Shown piece by piece: positions 36,344 through 46,412 of a stretch of 64,000 nt of DNA. Both the position numbers and the translations under genes were made by a program. Within the stretch, counting starts at the first letter, position 1, and each line of letters starts with the position of its first letter. The notes beneath the pieces are model-generated. The model worked only from the letters and a program-made list of their open reading frames with translations. It was not told the origin of the DNA and made no database searches. Origin of the DNA: SMYC01 sp963578475 (GTDB taxonomy: Bacteria > Acidobacteriota > Vicinamibacteria > Marinacidobacterales > SMYC01); NCBI GenBank assembly GCA_963578475.1, contig CAUZCL010000024.1, forward strand, positions 1 to 64,000, in the 5' to 3' direction.

Positions 36344-39300
36344 ATGACAGAGCGGCCTCGGAGTTCTTTATCGAATAGGCCTTGGCACGGGCTTCAGGCT
36401 TTCCTCACTTCAGTGCTCTTGTTAACGATGGTCGCGGCGGCGAGCGCCCAAGGGCCTCGCGAGCGACGTGACTACGACCGGTGGACGCGGCTGACGTTGT
36501 CGGCGCCGCCCGCGGCCGATCAGATGGATGCTTTGGCCGCGCTGCGCGACGAGCTTGGAGGCTCGTTCCTCGATTCGATAGACGCCATGTCGGGAGTGAC
36601 CTGAAGCCTTTACAATCCTGTCGGGAAGCTCACGCCGCCGAACGTGGGCGAACCACTCGACATCGCAATGCGCTTCGCGCGTGAGAACGCGACGCTTTTG
36701 GGTCGCGAACCGTCCGATTTGGACGAGATCGAGGTGTGCGACGTCGTACGCTCGGGTTTCTCGGGCGCAGCCCACGTCTATCTCTGTCAGAAACACCAGG
36801 GGCTCGAGGTGTTCAATGCTCAGCTTCATGTGAACGTGAGCGGCGACGGCTCGGTCCTGAGCGTGAACAATAGTTTTGTGTCCGGCTTGGCGTCCGAGCC
36901 GAGAGAGAAAGCGGCGAGTATCGGAGCCGAAGATGCCTGTATGGCGGTGGCGAATCATCTCTGGGTTCGCAGGATTCGACGAAGAATCCGTCCCGCCGAT
37001 CTGTCGACGGAGCCGATCGTGCCCAAGCTCATTTGGGTGCCCGAAGGCAGGAACGTACGGCTCGCGTGGCGGTTTCAGCTCCACACGCCGGACGGCCAAC
37101 ATGTCTACGACATGACGGTCGACGCGGAGGCTGGTCCGGATCCCGACGACTCGGGGCCATGTCATCACGCGTTTCGACAACGTGTCCCCGGGACTCTACG
37201 AAGTGTACGGCATGCCCGTCGAGTCGCCTAGCCACGCCGCGGTTCTGTCTCCCGCCGACGGCCGTGACATCGTTGTCAATCCTGAAGACAGCGTGGCCTC
37301 GCCGCTCGGCTGGCACGACGATGGAACGCAGACCTATCAGATCATGCGCGGCAACAATGTCCACGCTTACGACGACCGCGACGCGAATAACGCCCCGCCG
37401 GCCGCGCAGCCAGATTGCGGCCCCGATCTCGAATGCTCGTTCCCGCTCGACTTGACCACCGATCCGAGCACCTATAAATCGGCGGCGGTCGCGAACCTCT
37501 TCTACTGGTCCAACATCGTCCACGACGTGCAATATCGCTACGGTTTCGACGAAGCCGCGGGAAACTTCCAGTTCGATAATTTCAGCCTCGGCGGCCTCGG
37601 TGGAGATGCGGTGCGGGCGGAAGCCCAAGATGGAAGCGGCATCGACAACGCCAACTTCACCGCGACCCCGGATGGCACGCCTCCCAAAATCCAAATGTTC
37701 CTTTGGGATTTGACCTTTCCGCTTCGCGACGGAGACTTCGACGCTGGGATCATCGTGCACGAATATGGCCACGGCATCTCCACCCGGCTCGTGGGCGGGC
37801 CTTCGACGATCAGTTGTCTCTCGAACCCGCAGCAGCCCGGCGAAGGGCTGAGCGACTTTTGGGCGCTCGTCTATACGGCCCGTCCGGAAGACGCGGGTCC
37901 CGATCCGAGAGGGGTCAGCACCTATGTTCTCGGCTCTTCTCCGGGCGGTCTCGGTATTCGCACGTAGGCTTATAGCACCGACGTAAGCGTCAACACGCAC
38001 ACCTACGCATCGATTCAAGGCATGGCCGTCCCGCACGGAGTCGGTGAAGTTTGGGCGCAGGCCGCTTGGGAGGTTTACTGGACGCTGGTCCACTTGCACG
38101 GCTTCGACGCCAATCTCTACGACGCGATGGGGGGCGCCGGCAATCAGCGAATGATGCTCTACGTCAACGAAGGTCTGAAGAACACGGCCTGCTCGCCGAC
38201 CTTCACCGACGTGCGCGACGGCATCATTCAGGCCGCCATCGACAATTATGGCGGTGAAGATGTCTGCTTTCTATGGGAGGCGTTCGCCGGCTTTGGCCTC
38301 GGTGCGGATGCTGTCAGCGGCGGGCCGTTCAGTACCTTCGCCATTAACGGTTTTGAAGTTCCCTCTTCTTGTCTAGCCGGACCGCGGGTGGTCTCTCCGA
38401 TCTCGGGGAGCGTGCTGACTGGCAGCACGGTGACTTTCGATTGGACTCCGGACCAGGATGTGGTCGACGAATGGGAGCTCGATATCGGATCGAGCCGAGG
38501 CGCTTCCGACATCTACGCGAGCGGTTCTCTTCCCGGAGGGACCCGGTCGGCGATGGTTGCCACGCTGCCCGTCGACGGCCGGCCTGTCTTCGTCCGTCTC
38601 AACTATCTCGTTGGAACGGAATGGGGCTTTCGCGACGCGCTCTATACCGCCGATCTCGCGACGCCCGAAATCGTCGACCCCGTCCCTGGTGCCGTGCTCG
38701 ATGCATCGATGGTGACTTTTACATGGGACGGCTTCGGCCTTCCCGTCGAGAACTGGAGCCTCGATATCGGTTCGGCCCCCGCATCCGGAGACTTCTACGC
38801 AAGCGGTACGTTGACGAGCGCCGTTTTGACCGTGGACGTCACCGGGCTCCTGACCGACGGCCGGACGATTTACGCACGCCTTCAATATTTCTTCGACGGT
38901 AATTGGAAGTTCGTCGACGCGAGCTATGTCACATCCGACATCGTTCCGACACTCACGACCCCCACGCCCGGCTCGACGCTTTCCGGCTCGGATGTCACTT
39001 TCGCGTGGGACACAAACGGCTCTCTCGTCGACGATTGGGTGCTCTATGTCGGCTCGTCGCCCGGCTCGAGCGACGTCTTCAATAGCGGCCCTCTAGGACC
39101 CGATCGATCATCGATCGACGTCACGGACATTCCTACGAACGGCGCGCCCATTTATGTGCGGCTCCGCTATGCCTTTCGGTTCGCGTGGAGCTCGATCGAC
39201 TACGTCTATACGGCTTCTGACCTCGCGCCCGAGATTCTGAGCCCTGTTCCTGGGAGCGTGCTTTCCGGGGCCTCGGTTCCGTTCAGCTGGACGTCCCACG

Positions 39301-40922
39301 GCGCAGCGGTAACCACGTGGATACTGGAGATCGGTAGCGCGCCTGGAAGCAGCAATTATTTCTACAGCGGCACGCTCGCGGGCAACGTGGTCTCCGCTAC
39401 GGCGACCGGCATCCCCACGGATAGCCGCGCGATCTATATGCGTCTTCGCTACCAGATTGGGAGTAGCTGGGTCTCCCTCTACGAGGAATATATTGCGGCT
39501 GACCTGGTTCCTCTTCTCCTGACTCCGGCGCCCGGGACCGTTCTTTCAAGCGCGGATGTTTCCTTTACGTGGACGGCAAACGGTTCTTCGGTGTCGAACT
39601 GGACGCTCGGGATTGGCAGCGCGCCCGGCGTGAGCAATTACTATTACAGCGGTACGCTTGCCGGAATCGTCCAATCCGTCTTCGCAACAGGTCTTCCCAT
39701 GAACAGCAGCACGCTGCACGTGCGGCTGCGTTATCTCTCGAATGCGGTCTGGCGCACGCTCGATTACGTTCATACCTCCGCGGCGCCCCCGCCCACGATG
39801 ACGGTTCCTCTGCCGGGGACGGCGCTCTCGGACACCACCGTGTCCTTTGGCTGGGCCGATAACGGCTCCGTGGTCACCGACTGGGAGCTAGACGTCGGGA
39901 GCACCCTCGGTGCGGCCGATATCTTTGCCGGCGGCCTCTTGCCCGCCGCGACGCGCATGTTGGACGTGAGCAGTCTACCGACGGACGGAAGGCAGCGTTC
40001 AGTGCGTCTCAAGTTCCGCATCAGCGGCGTGTGGTCCTTTGCCGATTTTCTCTACACGGCAGACCTCAGGGAACCCGCCATGACGATCCCTGAGCTCGGC
40101 TCCGTCCTTCCGGGCCCGGACGTTGCCTTTCGGTGGTCGACCCATGGGGCCTTGGTGACGGGTTGGCGACTGCTCGTCGGGAACACGGCCGGCTCCGGCG
40201 ATCTAAACGGTAGCGGCCCGCTTTCGGCGACGACGCTCAACCGAAACGTTTCTGACCTCCCGACGGACGGGCGCGACATCCATGTGCGGCTCGAATATAT
40301 CGAGGGCGGGGCATCACTCTTCAAATACTACCTCTACACGGCGGGTGTGGGTATCCCAGAAATCAAAAGCCCGGCGCCCGGCTCGGCGTTCTCGAGCTCG
40401 GATGTGACGTTCTCTTGGACGTCGAACGACGCGCCCGTCACGACTTGGATCCTTTATGTCGGGACGAGCCCGGAATCGAGTAATATTTATTACAGCGGTT
40501 CGCTCACCGCCGACGTGCTCACGGCGGAGATCACCGGTCTACCCACCGACAGCCGGACGATCTATGTGCGGCTCCGATACATCCTGAACGGCTATTGGAA
40601 GCACACGGACTATCAGTACACGGCCGCCGACCTCGTGCCGGAGCTCGTCGCTCCCACCCCCGGTGGAACCCTGGCGGGTGCCAATCAGAGTTTCACATAG
40701 ACGTCGAACGGAGCTGCTGTCAGCAAATGGATCCTCTATGTAGGCACTAGCCTTGGCTCGAGTAACTGGTTCTATAGCGGCTATCTCGTGAGCGGCGTGC
40801 TCTCCGCCGACGTGTCCGGCCTACCGACCGACGGACGCGCGATCTATGTGCGCTTGCGCTATCTCGCGAACGGCGCTTGGGAATCGCTCGACTACCAATA
40901 CACGGCCGCGTCCGCGCCGTAA
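36344..40922 (+). pseudogene. M36 fungalysin-type metalloprotease with nine C-terminal repeats, four lesions
   Basis: The ATG at 36344 follows AAGGAG and starts a signal peptide ending AAASAQG. The propeptide (FTP-like) region is interrupted by TGA 36602-36604 (MSGVT-stop-SLYNPVG). A frameshift at about 37130-37157, near the GGGG tract, moves the reading to the next frame. The catalytic domain has the zinc motif HEYGH (37758-37772) and the ligand EGLSD (37842). TAG 37965-37967 interrupts GIRT-stop-AYSTD. The remainder runs through GEVWAQAAWEVYW into nine ~84-residue repeats; TAG 40698-40700 replaces the conserved Trp of the ninth repeat. Joined, the product would be about 1520 residues, a secreted protease with cell-surface-type beta domains. 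It is degraded but not eroded, suggesting recent loss. Confidence 0.88.
38380..40919 (+). repeat. Nine tandem ~84-residue repeat domains in the M36 gene
   Basis: Units begin with a pattern PxIxxPxPGSxLxGxxVxFxW (seen at 38383, 38668, 38947, 39229, 39511, 39790, 40075, 40357 and 40639 or within a few bases), followed by WxLxIGSxPGSxxxYxSGxL, a V-rich strand and LPTDGRxIYVRLRY. They look like beta-sandwich modules. Similarity between units is moderate, so the duplication is old. Confidence 0.8.
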
Positions 40923-40930
40923 ACGCCGCT

Positions 40931-41065
40931 TTAAAAGCTAGGGGATGTGGGGATAGGAGGAGATGAGGGGATGTGTTTTGTGAGTCTTGTTTTTATATCC
41001 CCCCCTCTTCTCCATCCCCACATCCCCTATGCTTTTAGCAACTTTTTCAAGAAGCGCTGAGCGGC
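40931..41065. repeat. Intergenic repeat, copy B (C/G-rich inverted repeat)
   Basis: TAAAAGCTAGGGGATGTGGGG (from 40932) is followed by ATAGGAGGAGATGAGGGG and, about 60 bases later, the inverted partner TCCCCACATCCCCTATGCTTT (about 41013-41036), then AGCAACTTTTTCAAGAAGCGC. It shares GTGGGGATAGGAGGAGA and the GCTTTTA...CAAAAAGCxxGGAGCGG-like flank with copy A at 29932. It lies just after the M36 pseudogene. Confidence 0.75.
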
Positions 41066-41335
41066 GCCTCGAGGATATCCAAGCCGCGATCGAGTGGGTG
41101 TGCGGGAACAGCGTTTGCGGTCGCGCAGCTGAGTGGTTTGTCGCCGACTCTTGGGAGTCGGGGGCTCATGAAGCATGCTTCCGGAAAAGCAGTTTGACAC
41201 TGCGATGGTGGCACCGAGATCCCCTAAATTCAAGAAAATACACTAGTAAAGTGTTCAAAAGAGGTTGGTGCGCCTTCTTCTCTTGTGTTAGTCTAGTTCC
41301 GACGATGCCTGAATCGATTCCGATAGGTAGCCAAG

Positions 41336-42697
41336 ATGCCGTTGACCTGGACGCCTGCACTCGCCCAAACCGTGCGCAGGCTCGCGGCCCGGGGTGCGTT
41401 TTTCAACGCCTACAAGATTCTAAGCCGTCTTCATCCTTCTGATATTGCCGGTATTCTCGGCGACCTCTCCGAACCTCTCCGCCGCGACACGTTCGAACCG
41501 CTCTACAAGCGTGATTTGACGCTCGCGAGCGAGGCGCTCTCCGAGCTCGGCCCCGAGCGCGGGGCACCCATCCTGTCGGCGATGTCGTCTCAGGAGATCT
41601 CGGCGTTCCTCCAGGAGCTCGACCCGGATGATGCCGCCGATTTCGTCGCGGATCTGCCCCCGGAGCGTCAAGAAGAAATTCTCGGCGCGATGCGCGAGAA
41701 GGAGGCTGCGGAGGTCGAGGATCTTCTGCAATATCCCGAACAGACGGCGGGCCGCATCATGAGCCCGAAAGTGTTCTCGCTCGAAGAGGACACCACGGTC
41801 GCGGACGCCATCCAGCGTCTTCAAGATGCCGGAGACGACTTGGAGATGGTCTTCTACATTTATGTCGTGGACAAACACGGCAATCTCGTGGGAGTCTTGT
41901 CGCTGCGGCAACTTCTTTTGAGGCGGCCCGAGACACCGCTCAGCGAGATCATGGAGGCCAGCGTCATCCGGGTCACCACCGATACCGATCAAGAGGAAGT
42001 CTCGCAGCTCGTCGCGTCCTACAACGTTCTCGCCATCCCGGTCGTGGATGAACAAAACAAGCTCGTCGGCGTCATCACCGTTGACGATGTCATCGACGTA
42101 ATCAAGGAAGAGGCGACCGAAGACATGTATCGGCTTGCGGGACTCGATACGGAAGAACGAATCTTTACTCCACCGCGCACCTCTTTCCAAAAGCGCGTCC
42201 CCTGGCTCATGGTAAACCTCGTGACGGCGTTTCTTGCCGCGGCAGTGGTCGCGCAATACGAATCCCTCATCGCTCAGTTCGCGGTGCTCGCGATTTTCAT
42301 GCCCATCGTGCCTCTTCTCGCCGGCAATGCGGGAAACCAGACGCTGACGGTGATGGTGCGTGGGATCGCACTTGGCGAGCTCTCGTGGGCGAATAGCTGG
42401 AAGGCTCTGGTCAAAGAGGTCTTGGTGGGCCTCGCGAACGGGGTCGTCATGGGGATCCTCGTCGGCTTCGTCGCTTATCTGTGGAAAGGCGAGCCGATCA
42501 TAGGCGCTTTGTTGGCTCTCGCGATGTTCGGGACGCTTTTCGTGGCCGCGGTCATGGGAACGTTGGTCCCGCTTTTTTTCCGCTGGCTCAAGATAGATCC
42601 TGCGCTTGCCTCCTCGGTATTTGTGACGACCGCCACCGACGTGACGGGGTTTCTGCTCTTCCTCGGGCTAGGGTCCTTCGTCCTTGCGCGGTTCTAG
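41336..42697 (+). CDS. mgtE: Magnesium transporter MgtE
   Basis: 453 residues: an N domain (about 5-125, LHPSDIAGILGDLSE), a CBS pair (about 126-255, RIMSPKVFSLEEDTTV and VVDEQNKLVGVITVDDVID) and a five-helix membrane domain (about 285-450) with LLAGNAGNQTLTVMVRG. MgtE is a Mg2+-gated channel-like importer; the N and CBS domains close the pore when cytosolic Mg2+ is high. The start is ATG 41336. The 270 bases upstream, back to repeat copy B, contain no gene and no obvious M-box riboswitch. recO follows after nine bases. Confidence 0.94.
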   Translation: MPLTWTPALAQTVRRLAARGAFFNAYKILSRLHPSDIAGILGDLSEPLRRDTFEPLYKRDLTLASEALSELGPERGAPILSAMSSQEISAFLQELDPDDAADFVADLPPERQEEILGAMREKEAAEVEDLLQYPEQTAGRIMSPKVFSLEEDTTVADAIQRLQDAGDDLEMVFYIYVVDKHGNLVGVLSLRQLLLRRPETPLSEIMEASVIRVTTDTDQEEVSQLVASYNVLAIPVVDEQNKLVGVITVDDVIDVIKEEATEDMYRLAGLDTEERIFTPPRTSFQKRVPWLMVNLVTAFLAAAVVAQYESLIAQFAVLAIFMPIVPLLAGNAGNQTLTVMVRGIALGELSWANSWKALVKEVLVGLANGVVMGILVGFVAYLWKGEPIIGALLALAMFGTLFVAAVMGTLVPLFFRWLKIDPALASSVFVTTATDVTGFLLFLGLGSFVLARF

Positions 42698-42706
42698 CCC
42701 AGCCAC

Positions 42707-43462
42707 ATGCCTGTTCGGCGGGCACTAGCCACCGTCCTCAGAACCTACAAAGTCGGTGAGGCCGACAAGATCGTCGTTTTCTTCACGCTTCCCTACGGAA
42801 AGCTGCGGGGCATGGCTCGCGCGGCGAGGCGCATGCGCTCGCGCTTTGGAGGCAGTCTCGAGATCGGCACCGAAGTCGAGCTCACCTTCTTCGAGAAGGA
42901 GAGCCGAGAGCTCGTAAGCGTAGATCGCTGTGATATAGTCCGGTCCAGGTTTTCGGAATTGGGAGAGCCCATTCTAGCGTCGACGCTTGGCTACGTAACG
43001 GATCTCGTCGACCAGTTCGCGCTCGAGCGCGAGGCCAATACACGCCTCTATCGTTTGTTGCGCGCGACCATTGAAGTCCTCGACGTCGATGCGAGTCCCG
43101 AGACGAAAGCCCGTTATTTCGAGGCTTGGCTCCTGCGGCTCGTCGGGTTCTATCCGAGACGGAAGACTTGCCCCTCCTGCAGCCGGGCGCTTACGGATGA
43201 GGGGGCGCGTTATCTGCTCACGGAGCAGCGTCTCGAGTGCCAGCGCTGTCTGGATTCAGGTATCTTGTTGTCACCGAAAGCGCTCCAATATCTGGAAGTG
43301 ATGTGGAAGACGGCGCCCAAAGCGATGGCGCCGCCGGAGACGGAAGATGTGCTTCGCGAGCTGGGCTCGTTTCACTACCGTCTCATGCAGGAACAGCTGG
43401 AGAAGGATTTGAAGTCACATCAAGTATTCGAGGCATTGCTGCGATTCGAGAAGGGGCGATGA
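42707..43462 (+). CDS. recO: DNA repair protein RecO
   Basis: A 251-residue recombination mediator. The N-terminal OB fold starts RRALATVLRTYKVGEADK and contains GKLRGMARAARRMRSRFGG. The C-terminal part has the zinc finger CPSC...CQRC. RecO loads RecA onto SSB-coated DNA with RecR and RecF. The start is ATG 42707. The stop overlaps glyQ by four bases (ATGA). Confidence 0.93.
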   Translation: MPVRRALATVLRTYKVGEADKIVVFFTLPYGKLRGMARAARRMRSRFGGSLEIGTEVELTFFEKESRELVSVDRCDIVRSRFSELGEPILASTLGYVTDLVDQFALEREANTRLYRLLRATIEVLDVDASPETKARYFEAWLLRLVGFYPRRKTCPSCSRALTDEGARYLLTEQRLECQRCLDSGILLSPKALQYLEVMWKTAPKAMAPPETEDVLRELGSFHYRLMQEQLEKDLKSHQVFEALLRFEKGR

Positions 43463-44319
43463 CACTTCAAGAGCTCATCTTCACCCTCACGAAGTTCTGG
43501 TCGGGTCGAGGCGTTTTGGTCCAACAATCTTATGACGTCGAGATGGGAGCCGGGACGATGCACCCCGAGACGTTTTTGCGCGTCCTGGGTCCGGATCCCT
43601 GGAAAGTGGTCTTTGTGCAGCCGTCCCGTCGTCCCGCCGACGGCCGTTATGGAGACAACCCGAACCGGCTTTACAAACACCTCCAGCTTCAGCTCATCTT
43701 GAAGCCGCCGCCGCACGACATTCAGGACCTCTATTTGAAAAGCCTCTCGGCCTGTGGGATCGACCCGAAGGTGCACGATATCCGCTTCGAGGAGGACAAC
43801 TGGGAGTCTCCGACTTTGGGCGCCTGGGGTATCGGTTGGCAAGTGCTGCTCGATGGACTCGAGATATCGCAGTTCACGTATTTTCAGCAAGCGGGCGGCA
43901 TCTTGCTTTCGCCCATCACGGGTGAGATCACTTACGGGCTCGAGCGGCTCGACATGTATCTGCAAAATGTTGATGACGTCTACGACCTCGAATGGGCGCC
44001 CGGTGTTTTGTACCGCGACGTCCGCCATCGCGACGAAGTCGAAGGCTCCAGGTTCCATTTCGACGCGGCGAATGTCGAGATGACGCGCCGACACTTCGAG
44101 GAGCTTCACGCGGAAAGCGGAAGGTTGCTCGAGGAAGGACTCGTGCTGCCAGCCTACGAGCATTGTCTGAAGTGCTCGCACTTGTTCAATACGCTCGATG
44201 CGCGTGGCGCCGTATCCGTTAACGAGCGCATGGCGATGATCTTGAAAGTGCGCGAGCTGGCCTGTGCGGTGGCGAGAGCCTATATTGGCGTGGACGAGGA
44301 GCCGGCGGCGGCATCATGA
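43459..44319 (+). CDS. glyQ: Glycyl-tRNA synthetase alpha subunit
   Basis: A 286-residue class II catalytic subunit of the alpha2-beta2 bacterial GlyRS. The N-terminus has ELIFTLTKFWSGRGVLVQQ and GAGTMHPETFLRVLGPDPW. Later motifs include RFEEDNWESPTLGAWGIGW and EITYGLERLDMYLQ. The ATG at 43459 is coupled to recO. Its end overlaps glyS by four bases, keeping the two subunits in balance. Confidence 0.97.
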   Translation: MTLQELIFTLTKFWSGRGVLVQQSYDVEMGAGTMHPETFLRVLGPDPWKVVFVQPSRRPADGRYGDNPNRLYKHLQLQLILKPPPHDIQDLYLKSLSACGIDPKVHDIRFEEDNWESPTLGAWGIGWQVLLDGLEISQFTYFQQAGGILLSPITGEITYGLERLDMYLQNVDDVYDLEWAPGVLYRDVRHRDEVEGSRFHFDAANVEMTRRHFEELHAESGRLLEEGLVLPAYEHCLKCSHLFNTLDARGAVSVNERMAMILKVRELACAVARAYIGVDEEPAAAS

Positions 44320-46412
44320 AAAAACTTCCGTTCCTTTGGGAGATCGGTTGCGAAGAGATCCCGGCCTCGTGGCTTTCGCGAACCATCCGCGAGCTCGAGG
44401 AGCGCGCCAGGAAAGAGCTCGCCGAAGCGGGGCTCGACGCTTTAGGTGTGACATCGAGCGGCACCATGCGAAGACTCGTCCTGCATGTGCCCAAGCTCGC
44501 GGAGAAGCAGCCCGACCGCAGCGAGCAAGTGACGGGCCCGCCACTGCGTATAGCGCGGGACGAGAACGGCACATGGACGCGGGCCGGTCTCGGCTTCGCG
44601 AAGAAAAAAGGCGTGGACCCGAAAGACCTCACCGTGCTCACGACGTCGAAAGGCGAATATGTCGGTTTCGAGCGCTCGACGAAGGGACGAAAGACTCTCG
44701 CCCTGCTTCCGGACGTGATGACAAAGATCTTGCGCGGCTTGTCCTTTCCAAAATTCATGAATTGGGACGCGACACTTGCTGACGGCAAGCCGTTCCCTTT
44801 CGGGAGGCCGATCCGCTGGATGGTCGCGCTCTACGGCACCCGCGTCGTACCGTTCGAGATCCAAGTTTTCGGCTCGCCTTCCGTAAAGAGTGGACGCAAG
44901 TCGCGAGGCCATCGCTTTCTCGCTTCAGCCGGCCGGCGCGGCGGCGCACCGTTCACGGTGGCGAGCTTTCGCGAGCTGAAGTCGACGCTCAAGAAAAATT
45001 ACGTAATCCTGGATCCGGACGAACGTCGCGAGCGGCTGGTGAAAGAGCTCAGAAAGCTAGAGAAAAAAGCGGGCGTCCGCTGTGCCCCGGGGCTCGACTC
45101 GGCGCTCGTGGCTCAGCTCTCTGAGTGGCCGGGCGCTGTGCTCGGGACCTACCCCGAGGAGTTCTTGAGTCTTCCCGAAGAAGTTCGGCATACGGTGCTC
45201 ATCCACCATCAGCATTATTTTCCGCTGAAGAAAAAGCCGGCCTTCATCGCGCCGACCAATATGGCATCGGACAAGAAAGGCAATATGAGGACGGGCGCTG
45301 AGCGCGTCGTTGTCGCGCGCCTACGCGACGCCAAGTTTTTCTGGGACGATGATTTGAAAACGCCGCTACAGGAGCGCTCGATGCGGCTCGACGGTGTCTT
45401 GTTTCATGCGAAGCTCGGAAGCTATAGGGAGAAGAGCAAACGCACAGTTACGATCGCGCTTGCCATTGCCGCCAAGACAGAGACGCGTGAAGCGCCGGTC
45501 CGCCGTGCGGCCGCGCTCGCGAAGTGCGATCTGGTCACGGGTATGGTGGGAGAATTTCCCGAGCTTCAAGGGATCATGGGCGGCCTCTACGCGAAGGAGC
45601 AAGGCGAGCCCGAGGCCGTTTGGAAAGCGATCTATGGCCATTACGAGCCAACAGGGCTCGAAGAAGACGGCTTTCCTGAAAACAGCGAGGGCGCGGTGGT
45701 GGCGCTCGCCGACAAGCTCGACACGCTCATGAGCATGTTCTCTGTTGGGCTCGTACCGACTGGCTCACGCGACCCTTTTGCACTAAGGCGTGCGGCGCTC
45801 GGCGTCATCCGTATTCTTCTCGAAAGCCACGAGCGGCTCGACTTTCCGCTCGAGGTAACACCCAATGAGCTCTTGGCACTCGGCGACACGCCGTTAGATG
45901 ACAAGCTCTTGGAATTTTTTACCGAGCGGCTCCGTTTCGTTTTCTCGCGAAAATATCGCCATGACGAAATCGCGGCTGTGTTCGCGCTCGGAGCGCTCGA
46001 CCGAACGGTGACTGACACCGCGCAGCGGCTCGAGGCGGTCAGGGCACTTCGCGGCTCTTCGGATTTCGAGGCGCTCTCCTCTGCGTTCAAACGCGTGAGG
46101 AACATCCTCGCCGACACGAAGCCAGGCCAAGTCGATCCCTCGGCGTTCTCCGAGAAAGAAGAGCGAGAACTTTATTTCGCGCTCGAAGCCATGGGGCCGA
46201 CCGCGACCGCTATGATCGAGAACGGGTCGTACCAGGAGGCGCTTTTGGAGCTCTCGACCTTGCGGCCGAAGGTCGATCGATTCTTCGACGAAGTGCTGGT
46301 GATGGCGGAAGACGAGACGTTGCGAGACAACCGCTTGGCGCTCCTTCACCGGTTGCGTACACTGCTCGGACAGGTCGCGGATCTCTCGGAGATCGTCGTA
46401 ACTGATGGATGA
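44316..46412 (+). CDS. glyS: Glycyl-tRNA synthetase beta subunit
   Basis: The 698-residue tRNA-binding subunit. It starts with FLWEIGCEEIPASWL and has an HD-like core with LVTGMVGEFPELQGIMGGLYA and RDPFALRRAALGVIRIL. The C-terminal anticodon-binding region includes FFDEVLVMAEDETLRDNRL. Coupled by ATGA to glyQ and, at the other end, to mutL. Confidence 0.97.
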   Translation: MKKLPFLWEIGCEEIPASWLSRTIRELEERARKELAEAGLDALGVTSSGTMRRLVLHVPKLAEKQPDRSEQVTGPPLRIARDENGTWTRAGLGFAKKKGVDPKDLTVLTTSKGEYVGFERSTKGRKTLALLPDVMTKILRGLSFPKFMNWDATLADGKPFPFGRPIRWMVALYGTRVVPFEIQVFGSPSVKSGRKSRGHRFLASAGRRGGAPFTVASFRELKSTLKKNYVILDPDERRERLVKELRKLEKKAGVRCAPGLDSALVAQLSEWPGAVLGTYPEEFLSLPEEVRHTVLIHHQHYFPLKKKPAFIAPTNMASDKKGNMRTGAERVVVARLRDAKFFWDDDLKTPLQERSMRLDGVLFHAKLGSYREKSKRTVTIALAIAAKTETREAPVRRAAALAKCDLVTGMVGEFPELQGIMGGLYAKEQGEPEAVWKAIYGHYEPTGLEEDGFPENSEGAVVALADKLDTLMSMFSVGLVPTGSRDPFALRRAALGVIRILLESHERLDFPLEVTPNELLALGDTPLDDKLLEFFTERLRFVFSRKYRHDEIAAVFALGALDRTVTDTAQRLEAVRALRGSSDFEALSSAFKRVRNILADTKPGQVDPSAFSEKEERELYFALEAMGPTATAMIENGSYQEALLELSTLRPKVDRFFDEVLVMAEDETLRDNRLALLHRLRTLLGQVADLSEIVVTDG

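Noticed and set aside
41066..41335. M-box or other Mg2+ riboswitch upstream of mgtE
   Set aside because: No M-box-like conserved core could be found; TTGACA at about 41190 lacks a partnered -10.
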